From contig CM055065.1 in assembly GCA_029204045.2 (NCBI GenBank), forward strand, positions 12,475,024-12,539,023: a stretch of 64,000 bases of DNA, written 5' to 3'. Positions 48,101 through 58,548 of the stretch are shown one piece after another (position 1 is the stretch's first letter; each line of letters starts with the position of its first letter). The DNA is from Tillandsia leiboldiana (taxonomy: Eukaryota; Streptophyta; Magnoliopsida; Poales; Bromeliaceae). Position numbers and translations under genes: made by a program. Below the pieces are notes generated by a model, which saw nothing but the letters and a program-made list of their open reading frames with translations, made no database searches and was not told where the DNA came from.

Positions 48101-48360
48101 TTGGGCATCCGGACTCCGAAAAAGGTAAGTAAATAGCCGATTTTTGACGTTTTTTCGCACTGAAACCAAATATGACCTCGGATTAGCCTGAAGCCCTTTC
48201 TAAATTCCGACGAAAATAGCCGGAAGGCAGGCTAAATCCCGAAGCCTCACTAAGTCCGTCCATCGCGTCCATTTGACGTGTTGCGGGTCCCACACACCAA
48301 CAATAGGTGTTATACAACACGGGTCATGGGAGAAGCAACACGGGGATCGGGGTCACTACA
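45185..48360 (-). repeat. Gypsy-F 5' LTR
   Basis: The 3,176-bp LTR reads TGTAGTGACCCCGATCC at its start (48360) and ends GGGGCGTGACA (45185). U3 is GC-rich with many CCACGTGGC-type motifs (47640-48050 on the complement). The TATA box is at 47515-47526. A 39-bp repeat occurs twice (45909-45984). LTR-G, LTR-K and LTR-J share parts of this layout. It lacks the CGTGTGG hairpins. Confidence 0.87.
47515..47526 (-). promoter_or_regulatory. TATA box of Gypsy-F LTR
   Basis: The minus strand reads CCTATAAATAGG between a GC-rich U3 and a C/T-rich leader, the same setting as in LTR-G. Confidence 0.65.
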
Positions 48361-48591
48361 GAAGTCTCACACTAAGAAATAAGTTGGATAAATATATACC
48401 TATTTATTAATCCACAATATCTAATACTGACCTGACGCATTCTTATTTTTTTAATTTTTTTTTCTCATAATTTTTTCTATTTTACAATGTGCACGTCTAC
48501 TCTTTCTCTCTCTATTGATTCTTCCCCATCCTGCATCCACTCATCTTCCCTTCGTTCTCTTTTCCTCAAGCCTTCCTCATACATGTTCCCC

Positions 48592-48935
48592 CTGTCACAT
48601 CCCGGGTGAAAACCAGAATCCGGGTCAGTCTACAGATCAGTCGTGCACACAAAATTTTTCACGTACAAGAAGTACTAAAACCTGCTTAGATATAAGAGAA
48701 GCATATAATAAAGCAAAAGTACAGTGCTGAAAAAAACTGAAACCAGTACAGACTGAAATTATATATATAAAAGAATCTCCAAATATCATAATACAAATGT
48801 CACCTCTCAGAATCCAAATAATACATCCAGCTGGCTCAAACCAGACCCAAATATACATCAGTCTGCTCAACTAAACTATAAAAAAATAAAAAAAATACAG
48901 GGTCCACGGCTAGCTCACAAGTGTGGTAGGAGATG
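48592..48935 (-). repeat. old gypsy LTR 3' fragment (LTR-J)
   Basis: It starts TGTCACATCCCGGGTG on the plus strand, the complement of a gypsy LTR end. It then follows the A-rich pattern of the Gypsy-F LTR 3' part, and is cut by the Copia-E LTR. Nothing is recognised between 48361 and 48591. Confidence 0.5.
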
Positions 48936-50105
48936 TGAGTTATGGATCCCCAAGGATCTAAATAGGTTCTATCAAATACCTAGAGGGGGGGTGAATACGT
49001 ATAATAACCAAAAACCAAATCTCAGTGCAATTTAAAATAAATGCAGAAAATAAAAATAGCACACCGAGATTTACGTGGGAAAACTCCAACCAGGAGTAAA
49101 AAATCCATGGGACCAACACACAATAACAATCAACTAAGAATAGAAAGATTACAAGGTGATTACCAACTCCACGAACTCCAACCCCTCCTTCAACTTCTCT
49201 GGATCTTGCGCTCACCGACTGCAGGTCCAATGCACACATCCGAATCCACGAACGCCACTCGAATCCATGAGCAACACGTTTCAAATCCACGAAACGCCTT
49301 CAACACATCAGATACACGATGCCACGTCAAATCCTTAACGCAATCTCAGCCATAACGAAAGTATAGGCTTCGATGGTGATTCTTTGCTTAGAATAACATT
49401 AGAGAACAATGGATGAAATCTCTAAGCAAAGAATAGATCAATTCGACAAAAAACATATCGTGAAAAACCGTCGAATTGACCTAAGAGGCTAAAAAGAAGA
49501 ACGATGAAAACCTAGCCTCTTGGGTTGCTCTCAGGTGTTTCTGTGTTGGTCGGTACCTCTTGAGAAACCCTAAGTATCTATTTACAACCTTTGGAATATA
49601 ATCAAAGTCGGTTTAGGGTTCAAATCCAAACTGAACATTGTGTACCGGTACTAAAAGATAGGTTACGGTACTCTATGACGCAACAGACAAAATTGTCTAT
49701 TGCATACCGGTACTCAAAGTCAGGTACCGGTACTCCAGGTAATTTCCAAAAAATCTTGTGACAGGTTTTGAGGAACTCAAAGTGTGGTTCCGGTACTCAA
49801 TGTAAAATAATGAATTTAACAAAGATAAGTTTAACTAAACAAACCAGTACCGGAATTCAAACTTAAAATAAGTTATGAGTTAAAAACCTTGTTCCCAAAA
49901 CCTCTTCTAAACTCGGTTTTGATTTGTTCATGATTCCAAATATTGTAAATAAACTTAAATCACCATAAATACTTTAATCATACCTTATTGTCAACTTGAG
50001 CTCTTTATTGAATCTTCATAGAGTCTTCGATTGCTGATTTGACAATTTGATCACTTCAAGACTCCGACTCAAATCACGAAATATGCCAACATAAAATCCG
50101 TAACT
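48936..50105 (-). repeat. Copia-E 3' LTR
   Basis: It begins next to the polypurine tract at 50105 (AGTTACGG; the first base T appears mutated) and ends near 48936. In place of the TCCGGA palindromes of C1 it carries TACCGGTACTC-type motifs (49642, 49704, 49723, with degenerate copies at 49662, 49787 and 49846). A CGAATCCACGAACG repeat region is at 49240-49330. Confidence 0.75.
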
Positions 50106-50119
50106 ATCTCCCCCTTTGG
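50106..50119 (-). other. polypurine tract of Copia-E
   Basis: The minus strand reads CCAAAGGGGGAGAT, identical to the C1 and C2 tract, directly before the LTR. A second AGGGGGAG lies near 50437 on the same strand. Confidence 0.8.
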
Positions 50120-50641
50120 CAATTTCATGACAAAACCCAAAGATACATAAAACTCTCAAAACACTCATCTTAAACCAAAAAATCAAAACTCAATGTCATC
50201 ACCAAAACATTGATTTTCTTTCGCGTGAAAGATCCAATAAAGAAAAATACAATCGAACCAATCCTAGAACAAACTCTATGACTTAGGACTTGGAGTCTTA
50301 AAGTAATATATATCATGCAAAATAAAACTCCAAACAAAATCAAAAGTCAGTTGTCAGAATTTAAATGTAAGTCCTACATTTGATTCGTCCTTCATCCTTT
50401 TGGTTCTTTTTTATTTTCGGGTCCTTTTTCATTATCTCCCCCTATCACGATCATCTCATCTTCACCATTTATCTTCTCCGATCTTCTCCCTCTTTTTGTC
50501 AGAAATTGTCAAGTCAAGAGAAAATACTGGACAAAAGAAAATTACTAAGAGCATTAGTTCATAAATACATGACCATAAAAGTTCTTGTTCATCAACAAAC
50601 TAAAAAGAAAATGAAAAGCAAGAACACTGAAAAGTAAAGAG

Positions 50642-52011
50642 TCAATCATCGTCATGTCTGTCATCATCATCATCATGTGAAGTAGGTCCATGTGAAGAAC
50701 TTGGTCCTGTCACTCCAGGAACTACATCATCATGTTTGCAGCCGAGGATATCAAATTTTTTTTTAAATCCGTCCTCAAGCTTTTTGAACCCTTGTTCCAT
50801 CCTTTTCTTTAGTGAGCGTACATCCCGATGTAATGATTGTAAAGTTACTACCTCATCTGAACTAGAAGAGTCTTGATGTTCCACTTGTCGAGGCAGTGCA
50901 CTTGGTGTAGCTTCACTTGCATATCCTTTCACTTGCCCAAAGGTCTTGAGAGTGCTAATTGACTTGGCCAAAGTAATTCCATCAATAGCGCCCAAGCCAT
51001 AGTCATATTTGACACAGAAATTATCTACTCCGTGATCTTCTAAAATGCTAGTGATCAAGATCGGGTATGGAAGAAGTTCACAGCGATTTAATATTTGAAT
51101 TACATGTACCATATGTTGCCAAATAAGAAATGGAATATTGATGTTTACTCCATATGCACTCTCTGGTTGACCAAGGAAATAAAGAAGAAGAAGTCGATCC
51201 CACCGAATCCTTTTAGTCCCCAACGTAGGCAAGAGGTTGTAGCATACAATTAAAGACAGAATGTGGTACACTGGCTTTAAGTCCTTTGACTCAACATACA
51301 GCCTATTTGTATGCGTCCTAACTTACAAATAGCATCCACAACGATGTCCCAATGAGTTTCGTGCTGAAATTCACCATGAGTAAAGTGCATACCAGTTGTG
51401 TCAACAATCAATCCCAGATTTGCACCAATTACCGCAGGAGTTATATCGAACTTGACACCTCGAACTGTTGTTTCAAATATGAATGTCCCGGTGTCAGGAT
51501 CCTCATGAAGTATAACTACTCTCATGTAAAATTCTTTAAGAAGGCCCACATAGAAACCCATCCTTGCAGGAACTCTACCAAGTGGCTCAATAGGAATCCT
51601 TTCCAATAGCCTTGCAAAATCCGGTACTTCTCGATATAATTTGGAGAAGTTGACGTGTCGCTCCCCAATACATGATCTATTCTCAAAGATCGCACGGCGC
51701 TTCGAGCTAATGTGTTGTTCACTTTCCCCAAGCTTTGATCGTCGTTCCAATTGCGAGCGTTCACGAATTACCGGTCCACCGGTACTTCTTCGCGGAGGAG
51801 AATCTACACCTTTCTTTTTCCTCGATGTCATCGGTGCCTTTCCCTTTCCTTTAACTGATTCTTCCTCTAATTCAGATGAGGGTTCTGATTTTGAACTTGT
51901 TGATCCTTCATCACATGATCGTTTAGAAGCTTTCTTCTTTCCACGTCCACGACCACGTCCACTTCCGGAGGCCATCAACACCACAATCACGAGTAGCAAT
52001 GAGAATGCCAT
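50642..52011 (-). pseudogene. Copia-E extra ORF, one frameshift
   Basis: ATG at 52011 starts MAFSLLLVIVVLMASGSGRG, a hydrophobic segment followed by a Gly/Arg and Lys-rich basic stretch. An acidic Ser/Glu linker and a folded part follow (SCIGERHVNFSKLY, KEFYMRVVIL, PAVIGANLGL). A one-base insertion near 51288 ends that frame; the rest is open to 50642 with LIVCYNLLPTLGTKRIRWDRLLLLYFLG, then an acidic tail with a coiled-coil-prone LKKRMEQGFKKLEDG and His/Asp-rich end. It is homologous to the C2 extra ORF but well diverged, so the aligned parts probably reflect past selection. An acceptor-like TTCTTTACAG lies just before the ATG. Function is unknown; an env-like membrane role or a DNA-binding role are alternatives. 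Confidence 0.8.
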
Positions 52012-53720
52012 GATTCTGTAAAGAACATTATGCCACTATGATTTGATCGAATATGAATATCATAAAAAGCTTAAAAATGTTTACCAAACATTCTAAACAT
52101 GTAAACTTTAAAGATTTAACATTCAAAACCAATTTACATGTAAGCCTCAAATTTTCAAATTTCTTGATATAAAGAAATGATGTAAATGATAGATTCAAGT
52201 ATAATGTGCAGGAAAACATAAATCGAATATCATAGTAAGCAATCATTTTTGTTCCAATCAAGAAAACATGGTGATATATGCAAGAGATTTTATTTAAAAT
52301 AGAGATCAACTCAAAAATCCCAAAATAAATCATCAAAACCTAAAAACTAGGGTTTTGAAACACAAAATGCAAAATTGATGAAAGATCTTAAAAATCACAG
52401 CAAAAAGCTCGTTAATCCAGAGGAGAAATACCTTAGAAATCTTTTAGGGAGATAAAGAGAGAGTTTTTGTTAAAGAGGGAATGAGAAAACAAAACTCGGT
52501 TCCGGTATTTAATCAAATCCGCAGACTGCGTACCGGTACTCGAAGGGGCGTACCGGTACTCAATTGAAAATCTGAAAAATCCAGTTTCGGGTTCCGGATC
52601 CAAATCTTTATTCCGGGAATTTCGTTCCGGTACCGAAAGGGGAGTACCGGTAGTCCAAAGCAAAAATCTTAAAATTTCTTGATACAAATCCAAATTTTGA
52701 AATCTTTAAAATACCGATTTGCATGTAATCAAGAAAATCAATTTAAGTGCTTGAAAAATTGTGGGATCACACAGATGTCATTCAATCCAATTAATTTTAC
52801 AAAAATTAAAAAGATTTACTCCTGAATCATGAAAAACAAAGATAAAACATTATAACCGTTTTCCATTTTATATACGTCAAACACAAGTCATCAAAAATAA
52901 TCTACAGATCCAAACTCTATCAAGATGTAATGGATTATCAAAAATGACTTACAGAGATTTTCAAATGACATCAATTTGATAATACCCTTTCAAATTTGAG
53001 ATAAGCATAAAAATACCTAAGGGTGGCTCTTTGAGCATCTTTTCACTATCCCACCTTATACCAACCAGAAGATTGTTAAAAAATATAAGAAATTTGAATA
53101 TATATCTCCAAATGCTTTATCTAAATATTTACCAAAAATATTATCAAGCATCAAAAACATGTGGTAGCTTCACACACTTACCGGACGACCGGGGTGGCGG
53201 CTCTTTCCAACATGTGGTGGTAGTTTTCACACTCCTTATTGGATGTAACTCTTTCCACATTTTTTTTTTTTGTTTATCTCATTTATTTACCCTTGTAAGA
53301 ATGCAATCTCTTACGTGAATGAATTAAATCCCAAATTTTAGTCTATTTGTTGTCTCATATTCATCAGAATGAATTCACACAACCGAGGTAGGTTGAGCAT
53401 CTTAAGATCACACATGATTACTAAAATTTGATGAATATAAATATCAAAAACTCCTATGATGAAATATCTTCAAAGATAATGATTAAGGAGTAAAGTTGAT
53501 AATTAATATAAAATTAAATAGGAGTGAATGAAAGTAAACCATTTTGATGTTCAATGCACTAATAAAGTCGCAATCGTTCATTAAAAACCTTTTTGTTTGA
53601 AAACAAAATATTGAAAACGACAAGCATTGAAATTCTATAATGCCAAGATCAAGATATATATGAAAATAAAATCGATCAAAGCACTACATATAGTCAAAAG
53701 CAATCTAAAACTTAAGACAA
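52012..53720 (-). other. Copia-E non-coding region upstream of extra ORF
   Basis: This AT-rich stretch has no credible ORF. A cluster of CCGG palindromes (52499-52660) includes GTACCGGTACTC twice. The end near 53000-53330 matches the C1 non-coding region after pol. Confidence 0.6.
52499..52660 (-). promoter_or_regulatory. internal cluster of ACCGGT-type palindromes (Copia-E)
   Basis: GTACCGGTACTC (about 52538 and 52557), GTTCCGGTACC and AGTACCGGTAG lie about 490-650 bp upstream of the extra ORF, the same relative position as the TCCGGA cluster in C1. The motif type matches this family's own LTR. Confidence 0.55.
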
Positions 53721-53923
53721 GGAAAGATATCACCTTTCCGAATCCAAACTTGTCGGATTTTTTGTTGTCTTGGTTTGAAGTGGTTGGGGGTTGGTGGTTT
53801 TGACTGTTGATCCACCATAAATTTCCGCGATGTAATTGTTCTCTTGAATAACCGCTGTTGTGACTCGGACCTTTGGTGGATTGAGGGAACTCGATTTAGT
53901 TGATGTGTCTTTTGAATCCGTAG
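53721..53923. other. unrecognised stretch
   Basis: A minus-strand open frame of 79 codons spans 53730-53969 without recognisable motifs. It may be the remnant of Copia-E pol linker, but I cannot support that. Confidence 0.4.
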
Positions 53924-54742
53924 TGTGATGACCCGGATCTCCGCAGAGCTTTTGTAGTGTGATCAACAACTTCTGGAGTCTTATTTCGGTGTGATGGAGG
54001 TGTTTGTGCGCAAATCGGACTCAATAAATGGACCCATCGTGAAATTTGGGTTAAGTTTATCTGTCCGGATGCCTTCGACAAATTTTAGAAGTGGAATTTG
54101 CCAAAACGGACATCGGATTTGGATTCAGCGCATGAAAACGATGAAAATGAACTATTTACTTGTATTTTTCGGAGCCCGGATGCCAAAACACGAATTTCGA
54201 GGCACTTTGTTACTGTTCCGGCAGGCTGGGGCAGCACCGGCGACTGGTGCACGGACGTTGTTGGCGAGGAGTGCAGGACGTTGTTGGCGACTGGTGCATG
54301 GACGCGGACGGGTCGAGCGCAGGACGACGCACACAAGGTGGGTACATTCCCGGGGATTGCGGGGATAGGAATTTACTGATAGAAATAGTATGTTGGGGCA
54401 AGGTGGAATTGTTAGTCTCCTTCTATTTATGCACTAACCCTGTTATATTATTGTACTTATTATCAATCTGAGGCTCAAGTTTTGCTACACGCACACCAGT
54501 GGTTTGGCCACCGCAAGGGTGTGCTTTTCCGGAAAAGTGGTACGTTGACCCGTGTACCCCACGCGACGGTGGCGTTAGGAATGGGGGCCCTCATGGGTGG
54601 GGGGTGTAGCGGTGATGTCGAGGCAGGTGCTCGGTGGCCGAGGCAGGGGCTCGGCGGTGGACATCGGGGAAGGTGCCCGATGTTGTTTTGATACAGGGTG
54701 TGGTTAACGCGGATGAAACATGAGAGGGATGGTTGCTCCGGT
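53924..54742 (+). repeat. mosaic gypsy LTR (LTR-A2), left part
   Basis: It begins TGTGATGACCCGG. The first 290 bases follow the Gypsy-F type LTR start (for example CTATTTACTTG then TTTTTCGGAGCCCGGATGCC). From about 54267 the sequence is nearly identical to LTR-A1 from 2325. A short local duplication (GGCGACTGGTGCA, ACGTTGTTGGCGA) marks the switch. Joined with 62857-63697 it would be about 1,660 bp, similar to LTR-A1. It contains the two-part hairpin (54491-54524), where GTGGT pairs with ACCGC through a wobble, and the palindrome CTTTTCCGGAAAAG (54524-54537). Confidence 0.7.
54738..54742. repeat. target-site duplication CCGGT (left, Gypsy-B)
   Basis: CCGGT precedes Gypsy-B and is repeated after it at 62852-62856. 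The uninterrupted site GCTCCGGTTTTTG is seen in LTR-A1 at 2795. Confidence 0.93.
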
Positions 54743-55552
54743 TGTAGTAGCCGCTGGTTTAAAATATTTTAAGGGTCTACTTTTGGTTTCGTTAATTCCG
54801 CATTCGTGTCGGGGGGCTGGAGGGTGATCGAATAATTCCTTGTTTCCGGACAGACCGTCGGGGCCCGCGGGTATTTTTAGTTAATAGAGCTCGCGAAACG
54901 GAGAACGGCGGCGAAATCGGTTTTGAATTCCGACGCCGGAATCTCCCGGAATAAATTCCGGAAGGTAGCTAACGGTTCAGATGGTTAACGCGGTTTTTCA
55001 GACAGACCGGACCCTGGTTCGCACCCGACTTGTACCCGTTTTAACTTGAACTGGGTTGATTTCCCATTCCCCAACTTAACCGCTCCCGCCAACTTAACCG
55101 TTCCCGCTTGTTTTCCCCGTCGTGCACTCCCCATAACTACCCACTCCCCATAACTACCCACTCCCCATAACTACCGCCACTCCCCATAACTACCCACTCC
55201 CCATAACTACCGCCACTCCCCTTAACTACCCGCATCTTCCCACAATTCCCCACTCCCCACAAGTCCCCTGCGTACGAAACCCCAATTCCCCAACCTTTCA
55301 GTTTCCCAACCGAACCCTTCTGCTTCCTCAACAATTGCGCGGAGGATCCAAGCGGCGAGACCAAGGAAGGAGAGGGAGACGTCCTCACATTCCTTGTAGC
55401 CGAACTCGCAGGATCGGATCACCTTTCCCTCCGACAACCGAGGTGAGCACGCTAGGGTTTTGCTTTCTTGCTCCGTTCTTGGTTGAAGCGGACGAGGGGG
55501 GGAAAAAGGAAGAGGCGAGGGGCACCGCCGGAATCCGGCGCGCACGGAGCCC

Positions 55553-55720
55553 CGCATGCGGGCGCGGGCGGCACCGCATGCGGGCTGCCGCATGCGGGCG
55601 CCGCCACTTGCGGGCTGCCGCATGCGAGCGCCGCCGCTTGCGGGCGTCGCCGCATGCGGGTACGGGCGGCACCGCATGCGGACAACGCCGAACACGGGCG
55701 TCACCGCATGCGGACGGCCG
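55553..55720 (+). repeat. GCATGCGGGC-type array, short form
   Basis: Variants of CCGCATGCGGGCTGCCGCATG and CGCCGCCACTTGCGGG alternate. The 3' LTR has a much longer version at 60921-61365. Confidence 0.85.
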
Positions 55721-56089
55721 CACGCTGTTAGTACGCCGCCCAGCCGTACGGGGCCAGGCGCGTACGTGTGCGAATTGTGCGCATGGTGAGAGGGCGCCGG
55801 GCGCTCTAGTCGTTAATCTGACAAAGTCTTAAGTTGCTGACTCCTATATGACAGATTCGTGTAGGTCCGGGCGGGCACCCGAGACGCGAGAGAACCTTAC
55901 ATCAGTCAGGAGCGCGACAACAAGGTGGGTTTATGGTCGAGGCTGAGTATTGTGTTGGTAATCCGAAAGGGACTTTTTATTGTTAATCGGTACTAACACT
56001 GACGGTTTCTATGATGTACTATCTTACCCCGTGACTTGGTTACTTGGTTACTTGGTTACTTGGTTACTTATGCTCGAGTTGCGACACGC

Positions 56090-57093
56090 GCACCCGCGGT
56101 TTGGCCACCGCAAAGGGTACTCTTTTCCGGAAAGGCGGTCTTCGACCCGTGTTACCCCACGAGGTGACGTAGTGGGGGCCCCTTATTAGTTGTGGGGTTT
56201 GAGGCAGCGAGGTGCGAGCGGTGCGACCGCCGGGATTGGATCCCGATGTGGTCAGGTGTGAGACCGCCGGGATTGGATCCCGATGTGGTCAGGTGTGAGA
56301 CCGCCGGGATTGGATCCCGATGTGGTCAGGAGTGCGACCGCCGGGATTGGATCCCGATGCGGTCAGGTGTTACAGGTGATACCGGGGTTGCAGGTGTTAC
56401 AGGTGGTACAGGTGGATGCGAGTTACCGTTACGAGTAGAGCGGTTGTGCCAGCTAGTTTTACTTTTGTGGCTTGGTATTACTTTACTGCTTTAGTACTAT
56501 TTTTATGATAGTGTCGCTGACTACCCACTCTGTGACAGGTACCTCCAGGGGGTAGAGGTAGGCGACGGTGAGGCCGAGTTGGTAGCAGTCGGTCTGAGGG
56601 AGCCCTAGTATGCTGTTTTATTTACCTTCTCTGCATTTCATTCGGTATTGTAGGTTACTGTGTGGTTCTCGATACCCTTGTGGGGTCGTGTGGATGTTGA
56701 GTACTTTCTTTCTGCTTATGCACTACTGTTTCCTTTATTGTTCCCGTTTGGCCGTTTTCAAAGCAACATAACTAGAAAAGAAAAGAACTTCGAAAACTAT
56801 CTTTCAAAATCTGGGTCGTGTGGACCTGTTTTCCAAACCCTGTGGAATTATGGCATCTTTTCAAACTGTCTTCAAAGCCTTGGGTCGTGTGGACCTACTT
56901 TCAAAACTGTGAGTTTATCCTTTCAACTTGATTGGCCACGGGTATTGTTTAGTCTTCATGCATCGTACTAACTTCGAACTGTTGTGATTAAATGGGAAAA
57001 TGATTGCTTATGTTCGACTATTGTAACAGCCGCGACGCCGTGCATATACAGAGGAGACTCTGCCCGATTTTCGAGTAAATCTGTATATGTGGC
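56090..57093 (+). other. conserved hairpin block of 5' LTR-B
   Basis: GCACCC (56090-56095) faces GGGTAC (56115-56120) with one mismatch, and inside it GCGGT (56096-56100) pairs with ACCGC (56107-56111) around TTGGCC. CGTGTGG loops with GGGT/ACCT stems are at 56813-56827 and 56882-56896. The U5 hairpin has CATATACAGA (57043-57052) pairing with TCTGTATATG (57080-57089), spanning 57037-57093. Confidence 0.65.
56221..56368 (+). repeat. four 37-bp tandem repeats
   Basis: Units start at 56221, 56258, 56295 and 56332 with GACCGCCGGGATTGGATCCC. The 3' LTR has the same four at 61869-62016. Confidence 0.9.
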
Positions 57094-57211
57094 GAGTCTG
57101 GGCACGCGCCGGGGAAGGAGGTTTTTAAACAAAAAATTTGTACGCACTTTACGCGTACTTTGAGGTATCGTTTCCGCTAAAATAAAACCCCTGGGGTGTG
57201 ACAGATTAAGA

Positions 57212-57222
57212 TGGTATCAGAG
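57212..57222 (+). other. primer-binding site (initiator Met tRNA type)
   Basis: TGGTATCAGAG lies eight bases after the LTR end. Confidence 0.85.
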
Positions 57223-57451
57223 ACTTTGCTTTAATCACAACAGTGACGGCCCAACATCCACCGAGATATCACACTTAACTACGAATAAATGAAATGCGTG
57301 GGACGTAAGGGTGTAGGACGTGAGTGAACGTGGGGGAAGGGGAATTTGTGTGAATTATTTACGCACGGTTTTCTTGGTATGCTGGGACTAATGTGTTTCC
57401 TTGGTGTGCACAGATAGAAGCCCGATTTTGGATAGGTAACTACTGCCAGAC

Positions 57452-58075
57452 ATGGACCTTGCGGCAGAGGCGAACCGCTTACTACGCAACCAGCTGCGCG
57501 ACGTGGCTGGGCAATTGCTAACTCTCGCGGAGCACGTGGGTATACTGACTCAGGAGCTCGAGAGTGTCGACCGCGCCCAGCACGGCACCGGTGGTGTTAA
57601 CCCCCGTGGGATACCACCGACTGGCGTTTCCACCTTTCAGGGAGCGGTCAACTTGGCCGTGCGCGCGGAACTAGAGCGTACACGACGGGAACACCCCTAC
57701 CCCGGCCCGACAGGGGGCCCCTACCAGTGCGGCAGAGCAACCAAGCGCCAGAGGAACGGGCCGAAACCCGGGCAGGCGATGAGGGAGGGACCTGCACCAC
57801 CGACGCCATGCGTCATTTGTGACGGTGCGCATCCAATGATGGATTGCCCTTGGCGGGATGAGCATTGCTTCCGGTGTGGCAGGCCGGGCCACACACGTTA
57901 CGAGTGCCCCCGGAGGCCGGGCGTCACCAGAGCCCCGGCTCCGAGACCCGACGACCCACGCCTGACGGACTCCTCCGATACCGAGACCCCACCCCGCCAC
58001 GTCGAACGTAGCTGGCCCAAAGGTTGTGGACGGATCTCCCCAGCCGCCCCGGGGAGCAGTGATGCGGAAGCCTAG
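57452..58075 (+). CDS. Gypsy-B short gag-like ORF with zinc knuckle
   Basis: The 207-residue frame from ATG 57452 is complete. Residues 1-40 resemble the coiled-coil N-terminus of Gypsy-D Gag (LRNQLRDVAGQLLTLAEHV versus IRQQLREMTGQLSALTEHV). Residues 120-132 are CX2CX3HX4C (CVICDGAHPMMDC), and residues 139-152 are a classic zinc knuckle (C139, C142, H147, C152). The capsid core seen in Gypsy-D, with its WWKTV region, is absent, so the frame joins an N-terminal helix to the nucleic-acid-binding end. It may bind RNA but should not build a particle alone. The C-terminus is Pro/Asp-rich and ends at a real stop. Expression is unproven. Confidence 0.7.
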   Translation: MDLAAEANRLLRNQLRDVAGQLLTLAEHVGILTQELESVDRAQHGTGGVNPRGIPPTGVSTFQGAVNLAVRAELERTRREHPYPGPTGGPYQCGRATKRQRNGPKPGQAMREGPAPPTPCVICDGAHPMMDCPWRDEHCFRCGRPGHTRYECPRRPGVTRAPAPRPDDPRLTDSSDTETPPRHVERSWPKGCGRISPAAPGSSDAEA

Positions 58076-58426
58076 AGCAGGTATATATATATTTTCTTTA
58101 GTCCCCTTTATCGTTTTTCTTTGGTTAGGCATCGATTCCCATCTTCCGTTTCTGTCTTTTTCTTCCTCCGCGTACTGTACGGTTGTGTCAGGGGGGGGAA
58201 GGGTTATATAGGATAGGAGTGGGGTTACTCCCCTAGTCCGCCTGAGGAGTTGTGAACGCTAGATAGGAATCCCTTACAAGTGTTTTGAGGAGAGAACCCT
58301 ACCTAGTTTGTTGGTCTGTTCAAAACCCCGGAGGAGGAACTTCGCGGGAGTAGCCACTACCGCGACTGTAGAAGACAAGGTGTCACCTCCCCCGACGAGG
58401 ACATCAGAAGCGGTGTTTTGAATTAC
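58076..58426 (+). other. Gypsy-B deletion scar region
   Basis: No coding domain is recognised where protease, RT and most of RNase H should lie. It includes TATATATATATTTTC and pyrimidine-rich sequence. Confidence 0.6.
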
Positions 58427-58512
58427 TGAAGGATTACGACCTAACGATCCAATATCACCCCGGGAAAGCAAACGTGGTAGCAGACGTTTTGAGCAGGAAG
58501 GGGCGATTGTAG
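58427..58512 (+). pseudogene. RNase H C-terminal remnant (Gypsy-B)
   Basis: One frame reads LLKDYDLTIQYHPGK and then ANVVADVLSRKG before a TAG at 58510-58512. This is the last RNase H segment, including the final catalytic Asp (VAD). Upstream RNase H is gone. Confidence 0.8.
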
Positions 58513-58548
58513 GAAGGATCGGTAGGTACGAGGACTGAACAGAGCAAC

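Larger units (their letters stand above)
41938..48360 (-). mobile_element. Gypsy-F: Tekay-like Ty3/gypsy, 5' half
   Basis: On the minus strand it reads a full 5' LTR (48360-45185), PBS, gag, protease and RT, and stops at 41938, just before RNase H. It meets the truncated 3' LTR of Gypsy-D in opposite orientation. Neither missing half is found elsewhere in the window, so a deletion or rearrangement joined them. Confidence 0.87.
48936..53720 (-). mobile_element. Copia-E: second Sirevirus-type copia family, 3' half
   Basis: On the minus strand it has a non-coding region, an extra ORF, a further non-coding stretch, polypurine tract and 3' LTR. Gag and pol are missing beyond about 53720. The CACCACATGTTGGAAAGAG region around 53200 matches C1 near 15750, which fixes homology. 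It is clearly a different family from C1/C2: LTR and ORF are related but diverged. Confidence 0.8.
54743..57203 (+). repeat. Gypsy-B 5' LTR
   Basis: The 2,461-bp LTR runs TGTAGTAGCCGC to GGTGTGACA. In order it has CCATAACTACC-type repeats (55125-55235), an AG/GTGAGC donor-like site (55442), a GCATGCGGGC array (55553-55720), GGTTACTT four times (56036-56069), four 37-bp units (56221-56368), and the hairpin block. Confidence 0.92.

Noticed and set aside
54160..54471. 103-codon frame across the LTR-A2 mosaic junction
   Set aside because: LTR sequence; the similar frame in LTR-A1 (2268-2528) shares only its end and shows no domain.
57212..57222. A tRNA gene, because of the TGGTATCAGAG sequence
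   Set aside because: Only the 11-base primer-binding complement is present; no tRNA cloverleaf surrounds it.
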